Shown: one piece after another, positions 55,586 through 64,000 of the stretch
Numbering within the stretch: position 1 is the first letter of the stretch
Layout of the letters: each line of letters opens with the position of its first letter
Origin: Flavobacterium soyangense
GTDB taxonomy: Bacteria > Bacteroidota > Bacteroidia > Flavobacteriales > Flavobacteriaceae
Reading direction: 5' to 3'
NCBI RefSeq assembly: GCF_015277675.1
Contig: NZ_JADHEC010000003.1
Location: forward strand, 110,316-174,315
Length of the DNA: 64,000 nt
Made by a program: the position numbers and the translations under genes
The notes under the pieces: model-generated
The model's database searches: none
Seen by the model: only the letters and a program-made list of their open reading frames with translations
Told to the model about the DNA's origin: nothing

Positions 55586-57109
55586 TTAGGATGCTGTTAC
55601 ATTCAACATTTTTTGCGTTGCTTTGATTGCTGCAACAGTTTGATCTGAATCTAATCCTCTGGTTTTGAATTCTTTTTTGCCATTTGTCCAAGTGATTATT
55701 GTTTCACAAAGGGCATCTGAACTACTTCCTGGAGGAATTCGAACGGCATAATCAATCAGTTTAGGCAACGTCATTTTTTTGCTTTTGTATATTTTTGTCA
55801 AAGCATTCATAAACGCATCAAACTGCCCGTCACCTTGAGCATTTTCTTCGATTATTTCACCGTCAATTTTCAAACAAAGCGTTGTTGATGGCCTCATTCC
55901 TTTAGAGTGAACCAAAACATAAGATTCGATGACAATTTTATCTTCATAAGTATGACTGTCTAAAACGTCAGAAATGATATAAGGTAAATCTTCTTTGGTA
56001 ACGGTTTCTTTTTTGTCTCCTAATTCAATGATGCGTTGTGTAACTAATTTTAAATCTTCTTGATTGAGCTGTAGCCCCAATTCCTGAAGATTTTTTTCAA
56101 TATTGGCTTTTCCGGATGTTTTTCCCAAAGCATATTTTCTTTTTCTGCCAAAACGCTCTGGAAGTAAATCATTGAAATATAAATTATTTTTGTTGTCTCC
56201 ATCTGCGTGGATTCCTGCAGTTTGCGTAAATACATTGTCGCCTACAATAGGTTTGTTGGCTGGAATTCTATAACCTGTAAAAGTCTCGACTAGTTTACTT
56301 ACGGAGTATAAAGAAGATTCCTTAACATTGATTTTTACTTCCGGAAGGAAATCATTTATCACAGCAACAACGCTTTCAATTGGAGCGTTTCCTGCACGCT
56401 CTCCCATTCCGTTTACAGTAACGTGCAAGCCGTTGATACCTGCTTTTACTGCTTCCAATGCATTGGCGACACTTAAATCATAATCATTATGTGCGTGATA
56501 ATCAAAATGAATATTTGGATATTTAGCCCTAATTTCCGAAATGTATTCAAAAGTTTGTGAAGGAATTAGAACGCCTAAAGTGTCCGGCAACAATATTCTT
56601 TTGACCGGTTGAGTAGTCAAAAAGTCCAAGAATTGAAACACATATTCTGGAGAATTGCGCATTCCATTGCTCCAGTCTTCCAAATAAATATTGGTTTCGA
56701 TGTTGTTTTTTTTAGCCAAAGCAATAATTTCGGCAATTTCGGCAAAATGTTGTTCTGGCGTTTTTTTTAATTGATGTGTCAAATGATTCATTGAACCTTT
56801 AGTCAATAAATTTTGAACTTTTGCACCAGCTTTTTTCATCCAGTCTATTGAAAGTCCACCGTCTACAAATGTCAATACTTCGATTCGGTGGCAATATTCC
56901 TTTTCTTCAGCCCAAGCCATTATGCCTTTAACACCAAGAAATTCGCCTTTACTTACTCTAGCTGAGGCAATTTCGATTCTGTCAATATTTAATTCTTCCA
57001 GCAACAATTGTGCAATGGTTAATTTTTCTGCAGCAGAAAATGACACGCCCGAGGTTTGTTCACCATCGCGAAGCGTCGTATCCATTATTTCAATTTTTCT
57101 TTTTTCCAT
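55586..57109 (-). CDS. leuA: 2-isopropylmalate synthase-type enzyme
   Basis: The 507-residue enzyme condenses acetyl-CoA with 2-oxoisovalerate in the first leucine-specific step. It has IMDTTLRDGEQTSGVSFSAA (about 8-27; metal and substrate residues), HFDYHAHNDYDLSVANALEA (about 199-218) and VNGMGERAGNAPIESVVAVI, then a C-terminal regulatory domain (about 395-507, ending GLDSDQTVAAIKATQKMLN). Citramalate synthase (CimA) is a close relative and cannot be ruled out by eye, but the leuC-leuD-leuB context favours LeuA. Confidence 0.9.
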   Translation of the reverse strand: MEKRKIEIMDTTLRDGEQTSGVSFSAAEKLTIAQLLLEELNIDRIEIASARVSKGEFLGVKGIMAWAEEKEYCHRIEVLTFVDGGLSIDWMKKAGAKVQNLLTKGSMNHLTHQLKKTPEQHFAEIAEIIALAKKNNIETNIYLEDWSNGMRNSPEYVFQFLDFLTTQPVKRILLPDTLGVLIPSQTFEYISEIRAKYPNIHFDYHAHNDYDLSVANALEAVKAGINGLHVTVNGMGERAGNAPIESVVAVINDFLPEVKINVKESSLYSVSKLVETFTGYRIPANKPIVGDNVFTQTAGIHADGDNKNNLYFNDLLPERFGRKRKYALGKTSGKANIEKNLQELGLQLNQEDLKLVTQRIIELGDKKETVTKEDLPYIISDVLDSHTYEDKIVIESYVLVHSKGMRPSTTLCLKIDGEIIEENAQGDGQFDAFMNALTKIYKSKKMTLPKLIDYAVRIPPGSSSDALCETIITWTNGKKEFKTRGLDSDQTVAAIKATQKMLNVTAS

Positions 57110-57149
57110 TTTAAATTTGTTGCTAAAGCAATCTTTTATGAAGCTTTAT

Positions 57150-57452
57150 TTATTTTTTATTTTCCAAAATCATTTCAAAATGTTCCACTATTGGAAACGG
57201 ATCATAATAATGATGGAGCAATTTTTTCCATTCTAAATAGTGTTCGGATTGTCTAAAACTAATGGTGTGGTCTTCTAATTTTTCCCAATCAACCAGTAAA
57301 ATGTATTTATTTTCCTGTTCGATACACTTTCGTAAACTATGTCCCGAATACCCTTTAATTGAACTTATATATTGGCTTGCAATTTTAAAGTCGTTTTCAA
57401 ATTGTTTTTCTTCTCCTTTTTTTACGAAAAGGATGGCGACTTCCAGAATCAT
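57150..57452 (-). CDS. ABM-domain small protein within the leu operon
   Basis: The 100-residue protein has the dimeric ferredoxin-like fold of antibiotic-biosynthesis monooxygenase (ABM) proteins: MILEVAILFVKKGEEKQFEN, ISSIKGYSGHSLRKCIEQEN and YILLVDWEKLEDHTISFRQS. It lies between leuA and leuD on the same strand. Such small ABM proteins are often of unknown substrate; a role in leucine synthesis is not shown. A strong palindrome (57470-57502) separates it from leuD. Confidence 0.82.
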   Translation of the reverse strand: MILEVAILFVKKGEEKQFENDFKIASQYISSIKGYSGHSLRKCIEQENKYILLVDWEKLEDHTISFRQSEHYLEWKKLLHHYYDPFPIVEHFEMILENKK

Positions 57453-57469
57453 AATTTGGTTTTATTACT

Positions 57470-57502
57470 ACACCTGACAGGTTTTCAAAACCTGTCAGGT
57501 GT
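57470..57502. repeat. palindromic element, ACCTGACAGGTTTT family, copy 2
   Basis: ACACCTGACAGGTTTT (57470-57485) and its exact complement (57487-57502) are 16-bp perfect arms around one C. The core is that of the element at 21176. It lies between leuD and the ABM gene, so it could lower downstream expression or shape mRNA stability within the operon. Confidence 0.85.
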
Positions 57503-57515
57503 ACAGGTGTATTTT

Positions 57516-58112
57516 TTAATAAGGCAATTTATCAGCAAATTCTACAATCTCCTTTTTGATGTTTTGCAAATAATCAATATCGTCAAAACCATTAACCATA
57601 TTATCTTTTTTATAGCCACTGATGTCAAATGATTCTTTTTCGCCGGTTGCTTTAAGCGTAATAGTTTGTTCAGGAAGGTTGATTTCCAATTCGGTTTTTG
57701 GATCAGCTTCAATTGCTTTGAAAATTTTATCGGCAAATTCAGCACTTACCTGAACCGGCAAAACACCAATATTCAAACAGTTATTTCTAAAAATATCTGC
57801 AAAAAAACTAGAAACTACAGCTCTAAAACCATAATCGTAAATTGCCCAAGCTGCATGTTCTCTTGAAGAACCGGAGCCAAAGTTCTTTCCGCCAACAAGG
57901 ATTTTTCCGCTATACGTTGGATTGTTTAAAACAAAATCAGTTTTTGGAGAACCATCGTTATTGTATCTCCAGTCACGGAAAAGGTTGTCGCCAAAACCAA
58001 CTCGTTCTGTCGCTTTCAAAAAACGAGCAGGAATAATTTGATCCGTATCTACATTTTCGATAGAAAGCGGAACTGCGCTACTTGTAAGTATATTAAATTT
58101 ATCGTAAGCCAT
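57516..58112 (-). CDS. leuD: 3-isopropylmalate dehydratase, small subunit
   Basis: The 198-residue subunit, with LeuC, isomerises 2- to 3-isopropylmalate. SVPLSIENVDTDQIIPARFL (about 13-32) and GGKNFGSGSSREHAAWAIYD (about 74-93; the swivel-domain substrate loop with SSREHA) identify LeuD. FADIFRNNCLNIGVLPV follows. It lies 195 bp downstream of leuC; the gap holds low-complexity GATTTTT-like repeats and the element at 58227. Confidence 0.95.
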   Translation of the reverse strand: MAYDKFNILTSSAVPLSIENVDTDQIIPARFLKATERVGFGDNLFRDWRYNNDGSPKTDFVLNNPTYSGKILVGGKNFGSGSSREHAAWAIYDYGFRAVVSSFFADIFRNNCLNIGVLPVQVSAEFADKIFKAIEADPKTELEINLPEQTITLKATGEKESFDISGYKKDNMVNGFDDIDYLQNIKKEIVEFADKLPY

Positions 58113-58226
58113 TTGATTTGTGATTTGTGATTAACGATTTTTGATTTTTGATTTTTCGTGAGGGAAATTAAATCGTAATCGCTAAAGAATTTGTAAAATG
58201 TATTTTGTAAAATTATGTTTATATAT

Positions 58227-58296
58227 ATGTAGATTGAGTGAAATCTGACTCGAGCAAAGCGAACAGGCGAAGCAAATCAAAATCATTAATCTACAT
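58227..58296. repeat. intergenic element related to 51921-51966 (copy 2), with inverted ends
   Basis: ATGTAGATT (58227-58235) and AATCTACAT (58288-58296) are perfect 9-bp inverted ends around a stretch with CGAGCAAAGCGAACAGGCGAAGCA, a close match to 51941-51966. It lies between leuC and leuD. It looks like a short dispersed element. Confidence 0.6.
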
Positions 58297-58307
58297 TCTG
58301 AAATCTT

Positions 58308-59702
58308 TTAAATAAGCTCTCTTGGATCTGTCAAAACTCCTGTAACAGCAGCGGCAGCAGCCATAAACGGACTTGCCAATAATGTTCTTGCACCTGGACC
58401 TTGGCGACCTTCAAAATTTCTGTTTGATGTGCTTACTGCATATTTTCCGGCAGGAACTTTGTCGTCATTCATCGCTAAACAAGCTGAACATCCCGGCTGA
58501 CGCAATACAAAACCAGCCTCAGTCAAAATGTCAAGAATTCCTTCTTCTTTGATTTGCGCTTCAACAACGTGTGAGCCAGGAACTAGCCAAGCTGTAACAT
58601 TTGCTGCTTTTTGTCTTCCTTTTACAATCGATGCAAAAGCTCTGAAATCTTCAATTCTACCATTGGTACAACTTCCCAAGAAAACGTAATCAATTGGTTT
58701 TCCAATCATCGCTTCTCCTTGGTGGTAACCCATATAAGCCAAAGATTTTACATACGTTTCTTCGCCTTCGCCAACATCTTTAGAATTTGGAATACTTTTA
58801 GAAATTCCTAATCCCATTCCTGGATTGGTTCCATAAGTAATCATTGGCTCAATATCCGAAGCTGAAAAAGTGATTTCTTCATCGAAAGTAGCGTCAGCAT
58901 CAGTTTTCAAAGTTTTCCAATAAGCCACTGCTTTATCCCAAGCTTCACCTTTTGGAGCGAATAAACGACCTTCTAAATAATCGAAAGTAGTTTGGTCAGG
59001 AGCAATCATTCCGCCACGTGCACCCATTTCGATAGTTAAATTACATACGGTCATTCGACCTTCCATTGTCATATTTTCGAAAACCTCACCGGCATATTCC
59101 ACAAAATAACCTGTAGCGCCTGATGTTGATAATTTTGAAATAATATAAAGCGCAACGTCTTTTGGTGTAACTCCAAGTTGAAGATTTCCGGTTACATTGA
59201 TGCGCATTTTTTTAGGTTTTGGTTGCATAATACATTGTGTAGAAAGCACCATTTCCACCTCAGAAGTTCCAATTCCGAAAGCAATGGCCCCAAAAGCACC
59301 GTGAGTAGAAGTGTGTGAATCCCCACAAACAATGGTGGCGCCCGGCAAAGTAATTCCATTTTCAGGACCTACCACGTGAACAATTCCGTTTTTTATATTT
59401 CCTAAACCCCAGTGGCTAATGCCGTATTCATTGGAGTTTTCTTCCAAAGCCTTTAATTGATTGGCAGATAATGCGTCTTCAACAGGTAAATGTTGGTTAA
59501 TTGTTGGTGTATTATGATCGGCAGTAGCAAAAGTGCGTTCTGGATATAAAACCGAAATTCCTCTTTCTTTCAAACCTAAAAAAGCAACAGGACTTGTAAC
59601 CTCGTGAATGAAATGACGGTCAATAAAAAACACGTCTGGTCCATCTTCAATTTGACGCACCACGTGCGAATCCCATACTTTGTCGAATAATGTAGTACTC
59701 AT
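58308..59702 (-). CDS. leuC: 3-isopropylmalate dehydratase, large subunit
   Basis: The 464-residue aconitase-type subunit carries the 4Fe-4S cluster. [19 protein letters not shown] (about 128-146), [15 protein letters not shown] (about 343-357) with the first cluster Cys, and [16 protein letters not shown] (about 404-419) with the other two Cys are all present. [20 protein letters not shown] (about 426-445) closes the domain. Start ATG at 59702 follows a good promoter. It is the first gene of the leucine run. Confidence 0.96.
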   Translation of the reverse strand: MSTTLFDKVWDSHVVRQIEDGPDVFFIDRHFIHEVTSPVAFLGLKERGISVLYPERTFATADHNTPTINQHLPVEDALSANQLKALEENSNEYGISHWGLGNIKNGIVHVVGPENGITLPGATIVCGDSHTSTHGAFGAIAFGIGTSEVEMVLSTQCIMQPKPKKMRINVTGNLQLGVTPKDVALYIISKLSTSGATGYFVEYAGEVFENMTMEGRMTVCNLTIEMGARGGMIAPDQTTFDYLEGRLFAPKGEAWDKAVAYWKTLKTDADATFDEEITFSASDIEPMITYGTNPGMGLGISKSIPNSKDVGEGEETYVKSLAYMGYHQGEAMIGKPIDYVFLGSCTNGRIEDFRAFASIVKGRQKAANVTAWLVPGSHVVEAQIKEEGILDILTEAGFVLRQPGCSACLAMNDDKVPAGKYAVSTSNRNFEGRQGPGARTLLASPFMAAAAAVTGVLTDPRELI

Positions 59703-59751
59703 TTTTAACTATTTTTATTAAATGTCTTTTTATTTTTTAGAACAATGGGAG

Positions 59752-59781
59752 CAAATTTAAAAAAAGAAATAAAATCGCCAA
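59752..59781 (-). promoter_or_regulatory. promoter of the leu operon
   Basis: On the minus strand TTG (59779-59781) and TAAATTTG (59752-59759) are 19 bp apart, matching the phylum consensus well. Transcription would start near 59745, giving a short leader of about 43 nt, so no long leader-peptide attenuator is visible. Confidence 0.75.
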
Positions 59782-60314
59782 TTTTATTATTTACTTATAT
59801 ACGATACCCAACGCTTTTTTACAACTACTTATCTCTTGTTTTGGAGTTACGATAGTTGTTTTGTACCCTTTTAAATTGACTTTATTTGTCATTTTAGTAT
59901 GTTTTATTAATCGTTTTTGTGAATTAAATAATTTATAAATTTATATCTAATTCAGGTTAAATGAATGGTTTTCAATTAAAAAAATGTAATAAACGGAATA
60001 AAACAGTAATAATTGATAATATAACTAGTGGATTTTAATTTTTTAATAAAAAACAAAATTCTGTTTTAAAGACTCTAAGTTGGAAATTTTAACTAAAATT
60101 AGAAGTGTGGATTTTTAATGAAATACTACGACATCCAAAATAGGATAAAATTGAATTTAGTAGGTGTTTTTTAAATGTTTATCATTTAAAAAGCATATAA
60201 TTATTTTTTTGTTATAGAAGAGGTTTGTCTTTGTTTTTTTAGTCATTGGATATGCAAACAAAAACTGCATCTGTAAGTTAAGCTACACTTTTTCAACGAT
60301 TTTGAAAAATTTAT
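59782..60314. other. AT-rich intergenic region with no gene seen
   Basis: The stretch between the leu promoter and the adhesin promoter holds no convincing reading frame on either strand, no tRNA and no clear repeat. It is simply AT-rich. The only features nearby are the two opposed promoters at its ends. Confidence 0.6.
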
Positions 60315-60344
60315 TTTGAAATTATATATTTTTTTGTAAGTTTG
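60315..60344 (+). promoter_or_regulatory. promoter of the large adhesin-like gene
   Basis: TTTG (60315-60318) and TAAGTTTG (60337-60344) are 18 bp apart. The 5' leader to the ATG at 60587 would be about 235 nt, long enough for control at the RNA level, but I see no riboswitch fold. Confidence 0.55.
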
Positions 60345-60586
60345 GTTTGATTTTTTTAACAAGAAAACAATATAACCACAAATCAAAAACGAAAGCTTAT
60401 GAGAATAACAATTACTTTATAAATTATTTATATTTATATAATCCGAAAATAAACAGAAGCCATTTTTTGCTGAAGAAATATCTTTTCAGGATGCTTTAAG
60501 ATTGATTATCTTAAAAAAAGCCTGTTTTTGATAAATATTTGGAATGAAATGATTTTTTAATTGTCTATTAAATCCCAAAAAATATT

Positions 60587-63500
60587 ATGAAACAAATCTA
60601 CTCAAACGTCCATTTTTTTAAAAATCAATTCAGGATTTTGTTGAAATCCAAAGCAATTTTTTTTGCAAATAGAATACTTTCCTCTATTCTAATTTTCTTT
60701 TTTGGCTTACTTTCTATGCAGGTTAAGGCACAAACTTACTGTACCCCAAACATTTCTAATTCAGGTGTTTATATTACTGCTCTCCAGTTTAACTTCGGTA
60801 CCCCTTCTCAATCATATATAGCTAATGGGAATAGTGGTTACACAGCAACATTAGGCTCGTCATCAGGTAATTTAAATCAATATCATAATTCTTCTTCATT
60901 CTATCATTCAATTAGTAATACAAGTGGTAGTGCTAAACAAGTCAATTTGAAAGGGTATGCCGATTGGAACAATGACGGGGATTTTGATGACCTTTTAGAG
61001 ATTTTCCTTAATTATAATGTAAGTGTACCTGCTAATTCCAGTAGTACTACCGGAGGTAATATATTTCCTGAATTAGCCGCTATACCTGGAAATATAAGAA
61101 TTCGTTTTGTGTTAAAGGTTGGAACTGATACAGCAACAGCTTGCGGAACAGCCGAAGAGGTTGAGGACTATTATATGGTGGTTCAAGCTAATGTTGCGCC
61201 GGTTTTAAATACTTCTTTAACCAATACTTTGAGTTCTATCAAGTCAACAGATACTAATAATGAAGGTTTTTATATCAATGAATTGGTAGATATGAACGAG
61301 CCAACTGCGCATTTAATTACCGATGCAGATGATCGTGGAACTACTTTTCAAACTGCAGTTCCTAGAGGGATTGCGATTTACAACCAGACTGCTACAAATG
61401 GAGTATGGCAATACAAAGTAGGATCGGGTAGTTGGACTAATTTTGGATCAGTAAGTACTTCTAATGCTCTTCACTTATTGGCCGATGCCAGCTCTACTGC
61501 TTATCAAAATAAAACAAAAATTAGATTTGTCCCAACTGGAGTTGGAACTCCAACTTTTAATTTTAGGGCTTGGGACGGTACTAATGGTTTAAATTACAAT
61601 GGAACTTTTCATGCTATTAGTAGTACAGGAGGAGCTACTAGTTATAGCTCAAATACAACATCAGCAAGTCTGCCAGTACTTCTTGGCAGTGATTTTGATG
61701 GAACCAAGATGTACCTAGTGAATGATAATATTGACCAACAATTAAATTTTGCAGATATCAACAGAACCACTGGTATTGTAACAGAACCCAATTCGCTACT
61801 ATCTGGTAGTGATTCTTATAAAGGGTATGACATTGCTATTGATGAAACAAACGGCAAGATCTATTGGTCTAATACTGATTATATTAATGTCAGTTATTGC
61901 AATCTAGATGGTACTGGAGTTAGTACTATAGCTAATGTAGATGCGAACGGTTTGACAGGTGTTGCTGTTGGAGGTAATAAGTTATATTATTCTGGTTATT
62001 CAGGTATTCAGGTTTCAAATCTTGATGGTAGTAGCAAAGCTGCTGTATCTTTTGATATATCAGGTTTATGCGATATTGGAGATATTGAATATGATAACGG
62101 TAAATTATATTTTGTTTACAGTTACTGTTCTGATTTTAAATATAATGTCATTCAATGTAATACGGATGGGACTGGCCTTACTGTTTTGTATTCAACCGCT
62201 AATTATATAAAAGGGCTTAACGTAGTTAATGGAACTGCATATTGGACGGAGAATAAATCTACTACCAATGAAGGCTATGTATACAAAAAAGCAGTTTCGT
62301 TAGGTAGTGGCGGCAGTGCAACATTAGTAATAAATGAACAAAAAACAGGATATAATGATGTTTTTGTTGATCCAAGTAATAGTTTTATTTATGTTTTAGA
62401 TTATGATCCGGTTTTTGGCTCTGGTCATACTGGTTTGAAAAGGACGTCGTTGACAGGCACAAATACTACAAGATTGGGATATTATAAAATGAATGTATAT
62501 TCGTTAGTTTCTAATAATTCCGTACTTTCAACTTCTCCTGCTTTGTCAGCCAATTCACTTACTGGTTTTGGGAACGTTTGTTCAAACAACACTTCTGCTC
62601 CTAATTCATTCACTATTTCAGGAACAGATTTAACAACAGCTAACATAACAGTTGCGGCTTTAGCTGGATATACGTATAGTACAACCGCAGGAGGTACTTA
62701 TACCAGCACGCTAAGTCTTGTGCAACCAGGAGGAAGCTATTCACAGCCAATTTATGTGAAGTTTACACCAACAGCAGTTCAAACTTTTTATGGGAATATA
62801 GCAATCGGCGGTGGGGGCGCAACCTCCGTTAATGTAGCTACAACAGGAAGTGGAATTGATTGTACACCGACTGTTACCACTTCAACAGTTTTGAATATCA
62901 CTCCAGAGGGAGCCACACTCAGTGGAGAAATAAATGCTGATGGTGGAGCAACAGTAACCGAACGTGGATTTGTATATGGAACTTCTGCCAATCCTACAAC
63001 AGCCAATACCAAGATTATCAAAGGTAATGGAACCGGTACGTTTACAGAAAGTGTAACTGGGCTTTCTTCATCCACAAGCTACAATTTTAGAGCTTATGCA
63101 ATTAATAGTACTGGAACTAGTTATGGGGCTAATCAAGCATTTACAACACAGGCGGCAGTAGCAGGAACTGCTGTGGTAACCAATGTAGCTTGCAATGGAG
63201 GTACTAACGGAGCTATAAATTTAACGCCTACAGGGGGAACTGCACCATACACATTTAATTGGGGTGGAGGTATTTTAACTGAAGACAGAACAGGACTTGT
63301 GGCTGGAACCTATTCGGTTGTAATTACTGACACAAACGGATATACGGGAACTGTATCAGGAATTACAGTTACACAGCCAACAGCTATTTCTTTAACAGCT
63401 GCATCACAAACCAATATTTCTTGTAATGGCGGCTCAAATGGTGCTGCTTCAGTTAATACTCCAACTGGAGGAACTCCTGGATACACATACAACTGGACAC

Positions 63501-64000
63501 CAGGAAACCCAACAGGTGACGGAACGGCTTCTGTTACAGGCTTAACAGCTGGAACTTGGACGTGTACTGTGACGGATGCTAACGCTTGTACAGCATCTCA
63601 AAGTTTTACAATCACACAACCACCTGCAATTGTTGCAACTGCTGCGGCGCAAACCAATGTATCTTGTTTTGGAGGTTCAAACGGCGCAGCGTCTATTAAT
63701 ACTCCAACTGGAGGAGCTGGTGGTTATACTTATACATGGTCACCTTCTGGTGGAACGGCAGCTACAGCTAGTGGTCTAGCTGCAGGAAGTTATACAGTAA
63801 CAGTAACCGATGCTAATGGATGTACGGCAACTCGTAATTTTACTATTACACAGCCATCAGCCATCAGCACGGCAACAGGTTCGCAAACGAATGTATCTTG
63901 TAATGGCGGAACAAATGGTTCTGCTTCAGTTTCTCCTTCTGGCGGAACAGCAGGTTATACTTATACATGGTCACCTTCTGGTGGAACGGCAGCTACAGCT
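60587..64000 (+). CDS. giant secreted SprB-repeat protein, 5' part (continues beyond window)
   Basis: One frame is open from ATG 60587 to the window end (1138 codons). It has a long signal peptide (1-49, hydrophobic core ILIFFFGLLS, ending VKAQ). A GEVED-type domain follows (about 50-205, GYADWNNDGDFDDLLEI and CGTAEEVEDYYMVVQ). Next come a linker domain (about 206-360), a propeller-like region with YWTD-type repeats (about 365-640, NGKIYWSNTDYINV, GNKLYYSG, NGTAYWTENK), a domain at about 658-758, and a fibronectin-like domain (about 759-855, TLSGEINADGGATVTERGFV). From about residue 866 there are SprB-type repeats. Such proteins are exported by type IX secretion; relatives of SprB act in gliding and adhesion. 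The C-terminal sorting domain would lie outside the window. Confidence 0.85.
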   Translation, partial: MKQIYSNVHFFKNQFRILLKSKAIFFANRILSSILIFFFGLLSMQVKAQTYCTPNISNSGVYITALQFNFGTPSQSYIANGNSGYTATLGSSSGNLNQYHNSSSFYHSISNTSGSAKQVNLKGYADWNNDGDFDDLLEIFLNYNVSVPANSSSTTGGNIFPELAAIPGNIRIRFVLKVGTDTATACGTAEEVEDYYMVVQANVAPVLNTSLTNTLSSIKSTDTNNEGFYINELVDMNEPTAHLITDADDRGTTFQTAVPRGIAIYNQTATNGVWQYKVGSGSWTNFGSVSTSNALHLLADASSTAYQNKTKIRFVPTGVGTPTFNFRAWDGTNGLNYNGTFHAISSTGGATSYSSNTTSASLPVLLGSDFDGTKMYLVNDNIDQQLNFADINRTTGIVTEPNSLLSGSDSYKGYDIAIDETNGKIYWSNTDYINVSYCNLDGTGVSTIANVDANGLTGVAVGGNKLYYSGYSGIQVSNLDGSSKAAVSFDISGLCDIGDIEYDNGKLYFVYSYCSDFKYNVIQCNTDGTGLTVLYSTANYIKGLNVVNGTAYWTENKSTTNEGYVYKKAVSLGSGGSATLVINEQKTGYNDVFVDPSNSFIYVLDYDPVFGSGHTGLKRTSLTGTNTTRLGYYKMNVYSLVSNNSVLSTSPALSANSLTGFGNVCSNNTSAPNSFTISGTDLTTANITVAALAGYTYSTTAGGTYTSTLSLVQPGGSYSQPIYVKFTPTAVQTFYGNIAIGGGGATSVNVATTGSGIDCTPTVTTSTVLNITPEGATLSGEINADGGATVTERGFVYGTSANPTTANTKIIKGNGTGTFTESVTGLSSSTSYNFRAYAINSTGTSYGANQAFTTQAAVAGTAVVTNVACNGGTNGAINLTPTGGTAPYTFNWGGGILTEDRTGLVAGTYSVVITDTNGYTGTVSGITVTQPTAISLTAASQTNISCNGGSNGAASVNTPTGGTPGYTYNWTPGNPTGDGTASVTGLTAGTWTCTVTDANACTASQSFTITQPPAIVATAAAQTNVSCFGGSNGAASINTPTGGAGGYTYTWSPSGGTAATASGLAAGSYTVTVTDANGCTATRNFTITQPSAISTATGSQTNVSCNGGTNGSASVSPSGGTAGYTYTWSPSGGTAATA
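63182..64000 (+). repeat. tandem SprB-type repeats
   Basis: Four repeat units start at the conserved Cys codons at about 63191, 63422, 63665 and 63899, spaced 231, 243 and 234 nt (77-81 residues). Each reads roughly C-x-G-G-x-N-G-x-A, then GGT-x-x-YTY-x-W, then L-x-AG-x-Y-T-V-T-V-T-D-x-N-x-C. Units 3 and 4 share a nearly identical stretch (63721-63768 and 63954-64000), which suggests recent duplication. Confidence 0.85.

Noticed and set aside
58113..58200. GATTTTT/GATTTGT tandem stretch before leuD
   Set aside because: It is short and low in complexity, with no clear function or unit conservation.
63182..64000. Tandem repeats as a CRISPR array
   Set aside because: Units are 231-243 bp, in frame, and encode SprB-type domains; there are no short repeats with unique spacers.

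Overview
The window looks like a Flavobacterium-type (Bacteroidota) chromosome. The DNA is AT-rich. Promoters have the TAnnTTTG form, the one tRNA gene lacks an encoded CCA, and there are type IX secretion cargo proteins with C-terminal sorting domains, a SusC/TonB-type receptor, a MurF-alanine racemase fusion and a DUF177-rpmF-fabH-accB-accC cluster.

Bases 1-7860 are a mobile or defence region. It opens with the 3' part of an unidentified gene (2-655). A retron follows: a structured msr-msd RNA (641-845) and a retron reverse transcriptase (832-1932). The RNA is nested so tightly that its two closing arms lie in the end of the upstream gene and in the start of the RT gene. The last 25 codons of the RT gene and about 230 bp behind it (1848-2166) recur almost unchanged at 7506-7823. 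Both copies break off at the same GTGGGACCACG core and are followed by unrelated hairpins. Between them lies a second element with a VirE/PriCT-type primase, a P4-type helicase, a hipB-hipA pair and the front part of an SMC-like ATPase whose reading frame now runs into the duplicated RT tail. The most economical reading is two related, tandemly inserted satellite-like elements that share a right end. No integrase is inside the window.

Bases 8000-40800 are mostly chromosomal backbone: ribE/pdxA; the fatty-acid cluster DUF177-rpmF-fabH-accB-accC; mtgA; a TonB receptor with a small His/Cys-rich protein; asd; mscL; murF-alr; a RelE/ParE-type toxin-antitoxin pair; tdk; rsmI; hopJ; ade; recJ; an MFS exporter; an lpxH-like hydrolase; queD; an enoyl-CoA hydratase; tRNA-Ala(GGC); and a GH130 protein. 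Two secreted-protein genes here are broken: an M14 carboxypeptidase with three lesions (14134-17958) and a small sorting-domain protein with a TAA codon (27443-27931).

Bases 41000-42750 form a small accessory patch: a frameshifted HNH endonuclease, an unknown gene and a Vsr-like endonuclease without a partner methylase. Backbone resumes with an L,D-transpeptidase, trmB, a LysE-type exporter, an alkyltransferase-like protein, an Fe-S group (mrp, a NifU-type scaffold, ferredoxin), glutaryl-CoA dehydrogenase, an isolated HNH gene, trmN6, rpsP-rimM and an RRM protein. A leucine operon leuC-leuD-ABM-leuA-leuB is transcribed leftward from a good promoter at 59752-59781. The right end (60587 onward) is the first 1138 codons of a giant secreted adhesin-like protein with GEVED, propeller-like and SprB-type repeats, which runs off the window.

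Several palindromic intergenic elements (cores ACCTGACAGGTTTT, AGATTCACAGATTTT, and a CGAGC/GGCGAAGCA element) occur between genes and probably belong to dispersed repeat families.
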